NCBI GenBank assembly: GCA_003167495.1
Contig: PMSX01000355.1
Coordinates: forward strand, 1-54,416
DNA length: 54,416 nucleotides
Reading direction: 5' to 3'
Source of the DNA: Bryobacterales bacterium
GTDB lineage: Bacteria > Acidobacteriota > Terriglobia > Bryobacterales > Bryobacteraceae
A program made the translations under genes and the position numbers. How positions within the stretch are numbered: position 1 is the first letter of the stretch; every line of letters starts with the position of its first letter. A model generated the notes under the pieces. That model worked only from the letters and a program-made list of their open reading frames with translations. It was not told where the DNA came from and did not search any database. This document shows, piece after piece, positions 1-7,278 of this stretch.

Positions 1-214
1 TGTCAACTTATGCAATTAAGCACTAGCTAAGCAACATCGCACCTGGAATCCCAGATCCGACTAATGGGCGCGGCAAACATCGGCAATCCGCGAAATGACT
101 TCGGAAACGTGAATGACGCGGTGGGACGACCACTGACGATCGCCGCGCACAAAACCGATCAAGTGAAGGGACCCGAGGCGTACGATCACGCCCGCGAGGT
201 CTACCGGAAACTGA
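1..214. other. Window edge, no convincing gene
   Basis: Short frames are open on both strands here: plus 64-237, ending in VYRKLISESSHE, and minus 243-61. Neither has a clear ribosome binding site or a recognisable domain, and they overlap each other. I see no reliable gene. A remnant of a coding gene is possible. Confidence 0.3.
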
Positions 215-1237
215 TCAGCGAAAGTTCGCACGAGTAGACTCAATCAGCGGCTCCATATCAAACACCAGACGCAGATAAGACTTCGGTTTGAACTCAAAAC
301 GCAGCGGCAGAAAATTCTCCGAATCTTTTTCGAACCACAAACGGAAACTGCTCACTTCGTTGGTCTTTTCGTTGCGGAGCGCGCCGCTCAACAGCATAAT
401 GCCGTCGGGCGCGGTAGTAAGCCCGGCTTTGCGCAAATCTGCACCTGTCTTGGCGTCGGCGCGTTTGGCGGCGTGAAACTGGAATGTCTGGCCATTGAAA
501 ACGATGCGGCTCTGGTAGCTTTTTCCATCGGCCACAATCGCTTGCCGCAGCGAATTGAGGAACGTTCCCGTGGCTTGTCCGTTCAGCGCTTTGGTTTCGT
601 CCTTCTGCCCGGGCGCGGGAGCCACAAACGACGCCTGCACTGTTTCGAGCAGTTGATCGGCATTCGAGCCGCGGTAGGAAGCGGGCAACAGCAGCTGGCG
701 CACCGAATAGCTCGTCTTGTCCGCGTCGATAAACGCGCGCGCCGCGATAAAAGGCACCTGCTCGCCGGTTTTCGAATCGAGCGCGGCCTTGGCATCGCTC
801 AGCGATTCCTCTCCATTGGCGGTCATTAAGCCAAAATAGTCGGCCGACACTGTGGCGCGGTTTGCTTGTTGCACGTTCTCTTGAATGAACCCAAACCGGT
901 TTAATCCGTGCGCGCGTTCAGGCGTCGACCCACTCAGAAAGCGCAGGCTGAATTTCTGCTGCGCGCCGCTTGAACTCTCATTCGTCCCCGCAAATCCGAA
1001 CCCAACGCCAGACCGGCTGAAAACCGTAACCGATAGAAAGGTGATATAAGCGGTGGCTTTATAACGGCGCTGGAAGCTGCGTTGTTGCGACGGAATACCA
1101 TTTGCCCGCGGCACGTCCGCTGCGTTTAAAGGAAGAACGCCTGAAAGCGCGAACCAGAAGACGAACAACTGAATCGCAACAGTTCGCGGCACGGGAACCG
1201 TCGACACTGGCGGCTGCCGTGCTAGAGAGTTTGGCAT
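215..1237 (-). CDS. Secreted protein of unknown function
   Basis: This encodes 340 residues and I do not recognise the family. A hydrophobic stretch near residues 20-40 (VAIQLFVFWFALSGVLPLNA) followed by AAD looks like a signal peptide with signal peptidase I cleavage, so the protein is probably periplasmic or outer-membrane associated. The rest is a soluble, beta-rich sequence without cysteines or an obvious catalytic motif. The C-terminal part (SFRLWFEKDSENFLPLRFEF) resembles the end of lipid- or sugar-binding periplasmic proteins that report substrate-derived mass, but that is only an impression. It lies downstream of the decayed kinase on the same strand. The N-terminus is a little long and a later start is possible. 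Confidence 0.65.
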   Translation of the reverse strand: MPNSLARQPPVSTVPVPRTVAIQLFVFWFALSGVLPLNAADVPRANGIPSQQRSFQRRYKATAYITFLSVTVFSRSGVGFGFAGTNESSSGAQQKFSLRFLSGSTPERAHGLNRFGFIQENVQQANRATVSADYFGLMTANGEESLSDAKAALDSKTGEQVPFIAARAFIDADKTSYSVRQLLLPASYRGSNADQLLETVQASFVAPAPGQKDETKALNGQATGTFLNSLRQAIVADGKSYQSRIVFNGQTFQFHAAKRADAKTGADLRKAGLTTAPDGIMLLSGALRNEKTNEVSSFRLWFEKDSENFLPLRFEFKPKSYLRLVFDMEPLIESTRANFR

Positions 1238-1267
1238 GTATGGAGAGTCTCGTTTGGAGGGGACTAC

Positions 1268-2116
1268 TCAAGAATACAGGACGCTGCATTGGGAATCGGA
1301 GAGATTCAGCCGGGGATGTTTCGCCGACCTAGTCTCCTCCCGCGGAAAATCTAATGTAAACGTGGTTCCCTCGCCCGATTTCAGTGTAGGAGTGCCCCGG
1401 AGTTGCTCGGCCAGAACGTCCACAATGCGCAATCCCAACGACTTCGAATTCTTCCAATCGAAACCAGGCGGTAAGCCCCTGCCTTGGCCCGAAACAGCCA
1501 GCCGGATGCGCCCTTCTGGTGTCTCGTTCAATTCAACAATGACTTCGCCTCTTCCGCTTTCCTGATATAGCAATACACCAATTCTTGAACGAGGTCCTGG
1601 GCATAATCGTCAAAATCGATTTCAGACATCTGCTTGCGGCATAGAGCCGCTCGTGAATCATCGCCATCAAAAGAACCCGCTGCTGGCTTTCTTTGAGCGC
1701 CGCCGCGGCGCTTCGGCCCGTTAACGAATCGCTTTGCAGCTTCGACAAGCTCGAAACTAGCTACAGGTTGTTCTTCACTCGGTGATGTACTTCTTGCACT
1801 AGAGTCTCGTTTTCTTGCAGCGAGCGGCGCAGCTCTTGCTCGCTGACGCCGCGTTTCACGGCCATGGCCGAGCGAAAATCCAGTCGTTCGCTAACCAGAA
1901 ATACTAAATCTGGCAGGCTATCGAGCAAATCCTGAGCAGGCGTTCACGGGCAACCGTATCAATCACGCGTAAGGTGCCGAGCGGAAACCCATCCCGCGTG
2001 CGAATAGGAGCGCCACGTAAAAGCGCATCGTCCACCAAGGAAATAAAAGCGAGCGGGGCACGAAAGAGACGTGCGGCCAAGGTGACAATCCGGTCAAACG
2101 GAGATTCTGGAGCCAT
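1268..2116 (-). pseudogene. Decayed GAF-HisKA_2-HATPase sensor kinase
   Basis: Fragments of one sensor histidine kinase can be read in order on the minus strand. First is a GAF piece (2116 to about 1940; APLAFISLVDD ... DGFPLGTLRVIDTVA) that lacks the middle of the domain. In another frame follows a linker and the phospho-acceptor box VQEVHHRVKNNL, immediately followed by TAG at 1763-1761 where the family has Gln (a CAG to TAG change). Then comes RVLLMAMIHERLYAA, another shift to EIDFDDYAQDLVQELV, and finally the ATP-binding end (GLPPGFDWKNSKSLGLRIVDVL, G2 box GEGTTF). The N-box region between the Y-box and the ATP lid is missing. At least one nonsense change, frameshifts and two internal deletions make it a clear pseudogene. 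It lay directly behind the receiver gene at 2152-3072 and was probably its cognate kinase. Confidence 0.85.
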
Positions 2117-2151
2117 TGGATACGGAGTGGAGACTGGGCTACCATCAAGCG

Positions 2152-3072
2152 TCAGCCAAGTGTAGGCACCGATTCAAGAATCTGCCGCAGGAGTTGCGCC
2201 AGGTCTGCGGAATCCTGCACCGGCGTTTCCGCATCGCAGAGCGCCGGATCGCGGCCCAGTTGCGCAATCCGCTGCTTCATGACGACAGCGAATTCTTCGC
2301 GGCTCGCACGGTCCGCTTTGGCTGGTGGTGCCATCATTGCCCGGAACTCACGTGCGGGTTCCCTCAAACCTTGCGTCGCAGCGGCGCGCGCCAGGTTCTC
2401 CAGTTCGACGAACAGATCCGCTCGTCCGGCTACCGCGGCGCCTTCCGATTCCCCATAGTTCTCGACCATCCCGCAGATCGCCTTTGCGCAAGCCATCGCC
2501 GCTTCAATGCGGTTCAACTTTAGCATGCGCGTGGCCAAAGCGCTCAACGCCTGGCATTTTTCCTGCGCCCACACAAAGCGCTGTGTCCGTTTGTACGTTG
2601 CGTTTTTTTGTTCCTGCCAGCGGCGGTTTGCATAAAGAGCTCTGCGGATCGCCTGAATTAGCAGCGCTCCGGATACTTCGTCTTTGACTAGGTAATCCTC
2701 TACGCCGCTGACCGCCACCGCGGACTCCGTTTGTTCCCGCGTATCGCTAGTCAGCACCAACACCGGTAAATCCGGCGCCGCTTTGCGCAGCGAGGCATAG
2801 CTGGCTGCCCCTGAACTTTCGGGCAAGCCAAGATCTAGAATTATCAGATCTACGTCACCCTTTGCCAGCCGGTGGAGTCCTGCCGTTAATCCGTCGGCCC
2901 ATTCCAGCCGGTACGTTCCATTGCCATACTCCTGTAGGGCGTAGCGCACCAACAGCATCGCTTCTTCACTGTCCTCGATCAGAAGAACGCATTCCTCCCG
3001 ATTCCCAACCGGATCTTTCTTCCGTGGTTGACAGTCCACTACATCGCAAATCTGAAGTCCGACCGTAGCCAT
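2152..3072 (-). CDS. Receiver-domain response regulator with helical C-terminus
   Basis: The 306-residue protein has an N-terminal CheY-like receiver (about residues 28-150). The acidic pair is in VLLIEDSEEAM, the phospho-acceptor Asp in LIILDLGLPESSG, the Thr in LVLTSD and the Lys in DYLVKDE. The C-terminal half (150-306) is alanine- and arginine-rich, probably helical, and has no recognisable DNA-binding or catalytic domain, so it may act by protein contact. The start is supported by GGAGGGAAACGTT just before the ATG. The receiver is a close paralogue of the one at 5361-5876, sharing VRYALQEYGNG and LDLGLPESSG. It sits between the hybrid kinase and the kinase pseudogene on the same strand and is probably part of that signalling cluster. 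Confidence 0.85.
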   Translation of the reverse strand: MATVGLQICDVVDCQPRKKDPVGNREECVLLIEDSEEAMLLVRYALQEYGNGTYRLEWADGLTAGLHRLAKGDVDLIILDLGLPESSGAASYASLRKAAPDLPVLVLTSDTREQTESAVAVSGVEDYLVKDEVSGALLIQAIRRALYANRRWQEQKNATYKRTQRFVWAQEKCQALSALATRMLKLNRIEAAMACAKAICGMVENYGESEGAAVAGRADLFVELENLARAAATQGLREPAREFRAMMAPPAKADRASREEFAVVMKQRIAQLGRDPALCDAETPVQDSADLAQLLRQILESVPTLG

Positions 3073-3160
3073 AACGTTTCCCTCCGATCAGGAGACACCC
3101 TCTCTATCGGTCGAAAAATGCAAATCCAGAATTTATTTTTTGACTTGAAGAGCGCAAATT

Positions 3161-3375
3161 CGCTAGTTCTTCGGGCGGCGTGCCCAACACCGCACCCGTC
3201 TTGCGCGACGTCCTCCCAACCGCAAAGGGCTCGGCTGCGCGCCGCGCACAGCACCGGAACTCGCTAGCTCTTCGGGCGGCGTGCCCAACACCGCGCCCGT
3301 CTTGCGCGAGGCGTTCCGACCGCAAAGGGCGCGGCTGCGCGCCGCACACAGCAGCGGAATTCGCTTGTCCTTGGG
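3161..3375. repeat. Tandem direct repeat, period about 100 bp
   Basis: Two nearly identical units start at 3161 and 3262 (both CGCTAG followed by TCTTCGGGCGGCGTGCCC), and a diverged third begins at 3361 (CGCTTGTCCTTGGGGTGG). The spacings are 101 and 99 bp. Each unit contains AACACCGC, CCCGTCTTGCGCGA, ACCGCAAAGGGC, CGGCTGCGCGCCGC and ACAGCA. The array fills most of the gap between two minus-strand regulator genes (3072 and 3392). Frames are open across it on both strands because the sequence is GC-rich, but I do not take them as genes. Its role is unknown; it could be an expanding intergenic repeat or an array of protein binding sites. Confidence 0.85.
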
Positions 3376-3391
3376 GTGGTGCGCCCTTGCC

Positions 3392-5287
3392 CTAAGCGGC
3401 TTCCTTCGAGGCAGCCTCGAGACAGCCCTCGAAAGAGCTGATCGCTTGCTTCGTCAGACTGAGGTCTTGCGCCCTCGCGGCGCTTTGGATGCTAGCGCCG
3501 ATTTCGCTGATCTGCGGGAAACCGTAGCCTTTGCCAATCCCCTTACAGTTGTGGCCGATTTTTTGAATGGCTTGAAAATCTTGGACCGCCAAAGCTACGC
3601 GCATCTTCTCCAGATCCGACCACCGGTTCGCCAAAAAGATCGGCCTCCGGCTCTGAACCAGCTCCGAAATGGACTCCGGAGCGGGTGCGGCGCGATTGGC
3701 AAACTTCGCGACGGCGTCAATCAAATCACTCCGTTCCAAGGGTTTGGTGAGGTGGGCATCGCAGCCCGCGCGCAGGCTGTTTGCGGCGGCGCCACTCAGA
3801 GCATGCGCTGTGACAGCTACAATAGGCACTCTGCGCGCGCCGGTCGCCTTTTCCCAGGCGCGGATTTCGCGCGTCGCCGTGTAACCGTCCATGATCGGCA
3901 TTTGGACGTCCATCAGCACAAGGTCGTACTCGCCTTGCCGCCTCTTCGTGACAGCTTCGACGCCGTTCACCGCAAGGTCCAGAGTCAGCGAAAGATGTTC
4001 GAGGTAGGCCCGTAACAAAATCACATTTTCGGCGTTGTCTTCCACCAGCAGAATACGCGTGCCCGCTTCAACCGCGCTGATTTTGGTACGCGCAACGGCC
4101 TCCGTCTTGCCGTGCAAGGCGGATTCCGTGCTGGGCGGTAAGAACACCGTAAATATTAACTTGGCCCCATGCGCGTAGCTTTCGTCCACCCAAATTCTGC
4201 CGGACATTCGCTCAACTAATGTCTTGCTGATGGCAAGCCCGAGACCGGTTCCCTCAAACGGTCTGTTCATCGAACCATCCACCTGCTGAAAGGCTTCGAA
4301 GATCATCACGGCTTTGTCCTGGGGAATCCCACACCCCGTATCTGTAACCTCAAAACGCAAGCCTTTCTCACCTTGCGGCCCACACTCGGGGCGAACGCGC
4401 ACTTCAATCTTTCCCTGGGCCGTAAACTTAATGGAATTCCCAATCAAGTTCAGCAGCACTTGTTGCAGCCGTTCGGCATCACCTTGCCAGTACCGCCCGG
4501 CGCTGAGATCGGTGAGGATTTCCAGCTCCAGGCCCTTGCGTTCGATGGCGGCAGATATCGTCGCCGCGCTTTCCTTCAGAAGCTCGTTGAGGTCAAAAGG
4601 CGCCGACTGGAAGGTCAGTTCACTTGCCTCTACCTTCGACAAGTCGAGAACGCCGTTGATGAGCCGCAGCAATCTGCGAACGTTACGATGCGAGACCTCA
4701 ACATGCTGCTTTTGTTTTTCGCTTAACGGGCTTTCCAGCAGAAGAGCATTCATGCCCATAATGAGATTCATGGGCGTTCGAATCTCGTGACTCATACGAG
4801 CCAGAAAATCGCTCTTCACGCGATTTGCTGTTTCGGCCGCGTGCTTCGCCACCTCCAGTTGTTGCAGCGCGGCGGACAAGAGCTTACGGCTCTGTTGCAG
4901 TTCGCGTTCCGTTCGATGCCGCCGCAAGGCCATAGTGATCACGGCCTTGATTTTAGTCTGCCGCAGCGGCTTCACAAGGTAGCCGAACGATTCGCTGGCT
5001 TCGGCGCGCTCCAGGGTGGCTTCGTCGCCGTGCGCCGTTACGTAAATCACCGGCAAACCATATTGCCGCCAAATGACCCCGGCAGCCTCCACGCCGTCCA
5101 TATCACCGTCAATACGGATATCCATCAGAACAATGTCGGGCGTGTTCTGTTCAATCAGGCGAAATGCCTCCGACGCGGAACGAGCTGTACCCGTTACCTC
5201 AAACCCAACTTGGCTAAGTTGACTCTCTAGGTCTAACGCGATAATCGCTTCGTCTTCTACGATCATCACTTTGGGGGCTTGGCTCAT
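3392..5287 (-). CDS. Hybrid sensor histidine kinase (Rec-HisKA-HATPase-Rec-HPt)
   Basis: The protein has 631 residues and no membrane segment, so it is a cytoplasmic phosphorelay kinase. In order: receiver 1 (residues 5-120, Asp56 in LMDIRIDG, Lys106); coiled linker (125-155); HisKA with His167 in MSHEIRTP; HATPase (about 270-385; N-box LLNLIGNSIKF, G1 DTGCGIP, G2 GTGLGLAI); receiver 2 (411-530; Asp460 in LMDVQMPIMDG, Lys515); and a C-terminal HPt-like segment with His579 in the HxxKG pattern (IGHNCKGIGKGYG). Carrying an input receiver but no sensor domain, it is presumably activated by phosphotransfer from another kinase. The HPt could pass phosphate to the receiver proteins on either side. 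It is followed, after the 100-bp repeats, by the receiver gene at 2152-3072. Confidence 0.93.
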   Translation of the reverse strand: MSQAPKVMIVEDEAIIALDLESQLSQVGFEVTGTARSASEAFRLIEQNTPDIVLMDIRIDGDMDGVEAAGVIWRQYGLPVIYVTAHGDEATLERAEASESFGYLVKPLRQTKIKAVITMALRRHRTERELQQSRKLLSAALQQLEVAKHAAETANRVKSDFLARMSHEIRTPMNLIMGMNALLLESPLSEKQKQHVEVSHRNVRRLLRLINGVLDLSKVEASELTFQSAPFDLNELLKESAATISAAIERKGLELEILTDLSAGRYWQGDAERLQQVLLNLIGNSIKFTAQGKIEVRVRPECGPQGEKGLRFEVTDTGCGIPQDKAVMIFEAFQQVDGSMNRPFEGTGLGLAISKTLVERMSGRIWVDESYAHGAKLIFTVFLPPSTESALHGKTEAVARTKISAVEAGTRILLVEDNAENVILLRAYLEHLSLTLDLAVNGVEAVTKRRQGEYDLVLMDVQMPIMDGYTATREIRAWEKATGARRVPIVAVTAHALSGAAANSLRAGCDAHLTKPLERSDLIDAVAKFANRAAPAPESISELVQSRRPIFLANRWSDLEKMRVALAVQDFQAIQKIGHNCKGIGKGYGFPQISEIGASIQSAARAQDLSLTKQAISSFEGCLEAASKEAA

Positions 5288-5360
5288 GAATCGCTGCTTT
5301 CCCGGTCTTCGCCGGTTACCTTGTCGGACATCAATCGCATCGGCAAAAAGCGAATCGCCA

Positions 5361-5876
5361 TTATCCGATTCGAAAGCGCGTCGTCAAAAGCTTGCGTATT
5401 ATGCTGCTGGGTTGGTTCCGCTGCTGCTTATTGGCATAGAGCGCGGCCCCGATTACCTGCAGCAAAAGTGCGCCGGAAACCTGATCTTTCACCAGGTAGC
5501 CCTCCGCTCCGCTGGCGGTTACCGCGAATTCCGTTTCGGCGCGCTCATCGCCGGTCAATACCACAACCGGCACCTGCGGGGCGATTTCGCGCACCCACGC
5601 GTAGCTCTCCGGACCTGAACTCTCCGGCAACCCCAGATCGAGCAGCACTATATCAATGCCTCCTTGCGACAGATAATCCAGCCCGGCGCTCAGCCTATTG
5701 GCCCATTCAAGCCGGTATCTTCCGTTGCCGTACTCCTGCAAGGCGTAGCGAACCATAAACATCGCCTCTTCGCTATCTTCTATGAGCAGTACGCGTTCCT
5801 GCTGCCGTGCCGCGGGCGCGGTCTCGGCCGGCAAACATTCTATTTCTTCTTCTAATTCGAGAGCTGCCGTTGCCAT
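5361..5876 (-). CDS. Single receiver-domain protein
   Basis: This is a CheY-like receiver of about 171 residues. It shows VLLIEDSEEAMFMVRYALQ, the phospho-acceptor Asp in IVLLDLGLPESSG, Thr in VVLTGD and Lys in GYLVKDQ. The tail after the receiver is short and basic and carries no output domain. I chose the ATG at 5876 (MATAALELEEE) because GAAGGAGTGACT stands directly before it; an upstream in-frame ATG at 5939 has no such site. It lies first in a minus-strand cluster with the hybrid kinase 73 bp downstream and is paralogous to the receiver at 2152-3072. It probably shuttles phosphate to or from the HPt domain of the hybrid kinase. Confidence 0.85.
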   Translation of the reverse strand: MATAALELEEEIECLPAETAPAARQQERVLLIEDSEEAMFMVRYALQEYGNGRYRLEWANRLSAGLDYLSQGGIDIVLLDLGLPESSGPESYAWVREIAPQVPVVVLTGDERAETEFAVTASGAEGYLVKDQVSGALLLQVIGAALYANKQQRNQPSSIIRKLLTTRFRIG

Positions 5877-6056
5877 AGTCACTCCTTCAGATAAGAGACA
5901 TATCGGACAGCCTTCTGAAAAACTGTAATTTGTTTCCAAACTTCATACAAACTGCGAATCCTGCTCGCCTTAGGCTAACGCTTGGTACGCCACCCTCCCA
6001 ACCATACTCTCCAAACGCGCCGCGCATCATTCAATCGCGCTAAGTTAGGTCAAGTC

Positions 6057-6848
6057 ATGCGAACGCTATTTCTTGTTCTTGCTCTCGCTCTGTCTTTCCC
6101 CGCCCAACCTAAACTTAAAGCCGTCATCGTCGACGGCGTCAACAACCACGATTGGGCCGCTGGAACCGCCGCCGTCAAGCAAATCCTCGAACACACCGGC
6201 CGCTTCACCGTCGACATCGCCACTTACCCCAAACTCCCCGATTTCTCCCACTACGACGTCGTCATCAACAACTTCAACGGCGGCCATACCGCCACTGGCA
6301 TCCGCTGGCCATCGGAAGCTGAACGCGCCCTGGTCAATTACGTTCGCTCTGGCGGCGGACTCGTCATCTTCCACGCCGCCAATAACGCATTTCTCAATTG
6401 GCCCGAATACAACGACATGATCGGTCTCGGCTGGCGCGACCCATCCTTCGGCAAAGGCCTCGCCGTCGCTGCCGACCACAAAGTTATCGTCATTCCCCAA
6501 GGCGAAGGTCTGCCGCCGGGCCACGGTCCGCGCCATGATTTCGAAATCTTCGTTCTCGACAAAGAGCACCCTATCACTCGCGGGCTCCCAGATCACTGGC
6601 TCCATCCCTCCGAACAACTCACTCACGGCCAACACGGCCCCGCCGAAGGCTTGACCATCCTCACCTATGCGGTCTCGGAGGTCTCTCATCAAGGCGAGCC
6701 TATGGATTGGGTACGCACGTACGGCAAGGGCCGCGTCTATGTAACCATGCTCGGTCACACCTGGAAAAATGAGCCAAATCCAAATCTGCAAGACCCTAAT
6801 TTTCAAAAGCTTTTCGCACAGGGCGTCCTATGGGCGGCTCTCAAGTGA
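6057..6848 (+). CDS. ThuA-like domain secreted protein
   Basis: The 263-residue protein has a signal peptide (MRTLFLVLALALSFPAQP) followed by a ThuA/glutamine-amidotransferase-like fold. Visible markers are KAVIVDGVNNHDW near the mature N-terminus, YDVVINNFNG, VNYVRSGGGLVIFHAANNAF, the H-rich loop around HDFEIFVLDKEHPITRGLP, and the C-terminal GKGRVYVTMLGHTWKN. Family members (trehalose utilisation ThuA) are often exported enzymes of sugar metabolism in acidobacteria and planctomycetes; the reaction here is unknown. The in-frame ATG at 5982 would put a charged extension before the signal peptide, so the ATG at 6057 is preferred. It is convergent with nothing and precedes the first PadR promoter. 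Confidence 0.85.
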   Translation: MRTLFLVLALALSFPAQPKLKAVIVDGVNNHDWAAGTAAVKQILEHTGRFTVDIATYPKLPDFSHYDVVINNFNGGHTATGIRWPSEAERALVNYVRSGGGLVIFHAANNAFLNWPEYNDMIGLGWRDPSFGKGLAVAADHKVIVIPQGEGLPPGHGPRHDFEIFVLDKEHPITRGLPDHWLHPSEQLTHGQHGPAEGLTILTYAVSEVSHQGEPMDWVRTYGKGRVYVTMLGHTWKNEPNPNLQDPNFQKLFAQGVLWAALK

Positions 6849-6893
6849 ATTGATCACGAAGTAACCTTCCGCCTCGGTCAGTATTAATTTGTC

Positions 6894-6944
6894 TTGACTC
6901 CCGCCGAGATGCGATTTATTATGGTCCCATCGACATCGATGGGA
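6894..6944 (+). promoter_or_regulatory. PadR promoter with overlapping palindromic operator
   Basis: A -35 box TTGACT (6894-6899) and a -10 box TATTAT (6917-6922) are 17 bp apart. Transcription should start near 6929, inside a perfect inverted repeat: TCCCATCGA (6925-6933), 2-nt spacer, TCGATGGGA (6936-6944). The palindrome also contains the ATG (6939) of the PadR gene. A dimeric PadR bound here would block its own transcription, and the message would have a leader of only about ten bases. Confidence 0.7.
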
Positions 6945-7274
6945 ACAACCAAGAAAGATCAACTGCTCGGCAAACTCGACCTCCTCGTCCTCCGTATCCT
7001 TATGGCCGGACAAACCATGCACGGCTACGCCATCGCCGAGCGAATCGAGCAGATCTCTGAGAATGTGCTTCAAGTAGGTGAAGGTTCGCTGTATCCTGCT
7101 CTCCATCGCATGGATGAGTCGGGCTGGATCAAGTCGGAGTGGGCTGCTTCTGAGAACAATCGCCGGGCACGGTACTACCGAATTACCGCCGCCGGACGTC
7201 GTCAACTGGCTGTGGAAGAAACCGAGTGGTTGCAAGCCTCGGCGGCCATCACTCGCGTATTGAGTTTGGCCTAA
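6939..7274 (+). CDS. PadR-family transcriptional repressor
   Basis: The product has 111 residues from the ATG at 6939 and is a winged-helix PadR regulator of the acidobacterial type. The pattern is LLGKLDLLVLRILMAGQTMHGYAIAERI (helices 1-3), VGEGSLYPALHRMDESGWI (recognition helix), then the wing (RRARYYRITAAGRRQL) and a short C-terminal helix. Such proteins sit directly before ADOP permease genes in acidobacteria and are taken to regulate them. Here the stop codon is 4 bp before the permease ATG, so both are in one transcript. Upstream in-frame ATGs at 6894 and 6921 fall in the promoter and are unlikely. The ligand is unknown. Confidence 0.88.
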   Translation: MGTTKKDQLLGKLDLLVLRILMAGQTMHGYAIAERIEQISENVLQVGEGSLYPALHRMDESGWIKSEWAASENNRRARYYRITAAGRRQLAVEETEWLQASAAITRVLSLA

Positions 7275-7278
7275 TGAG

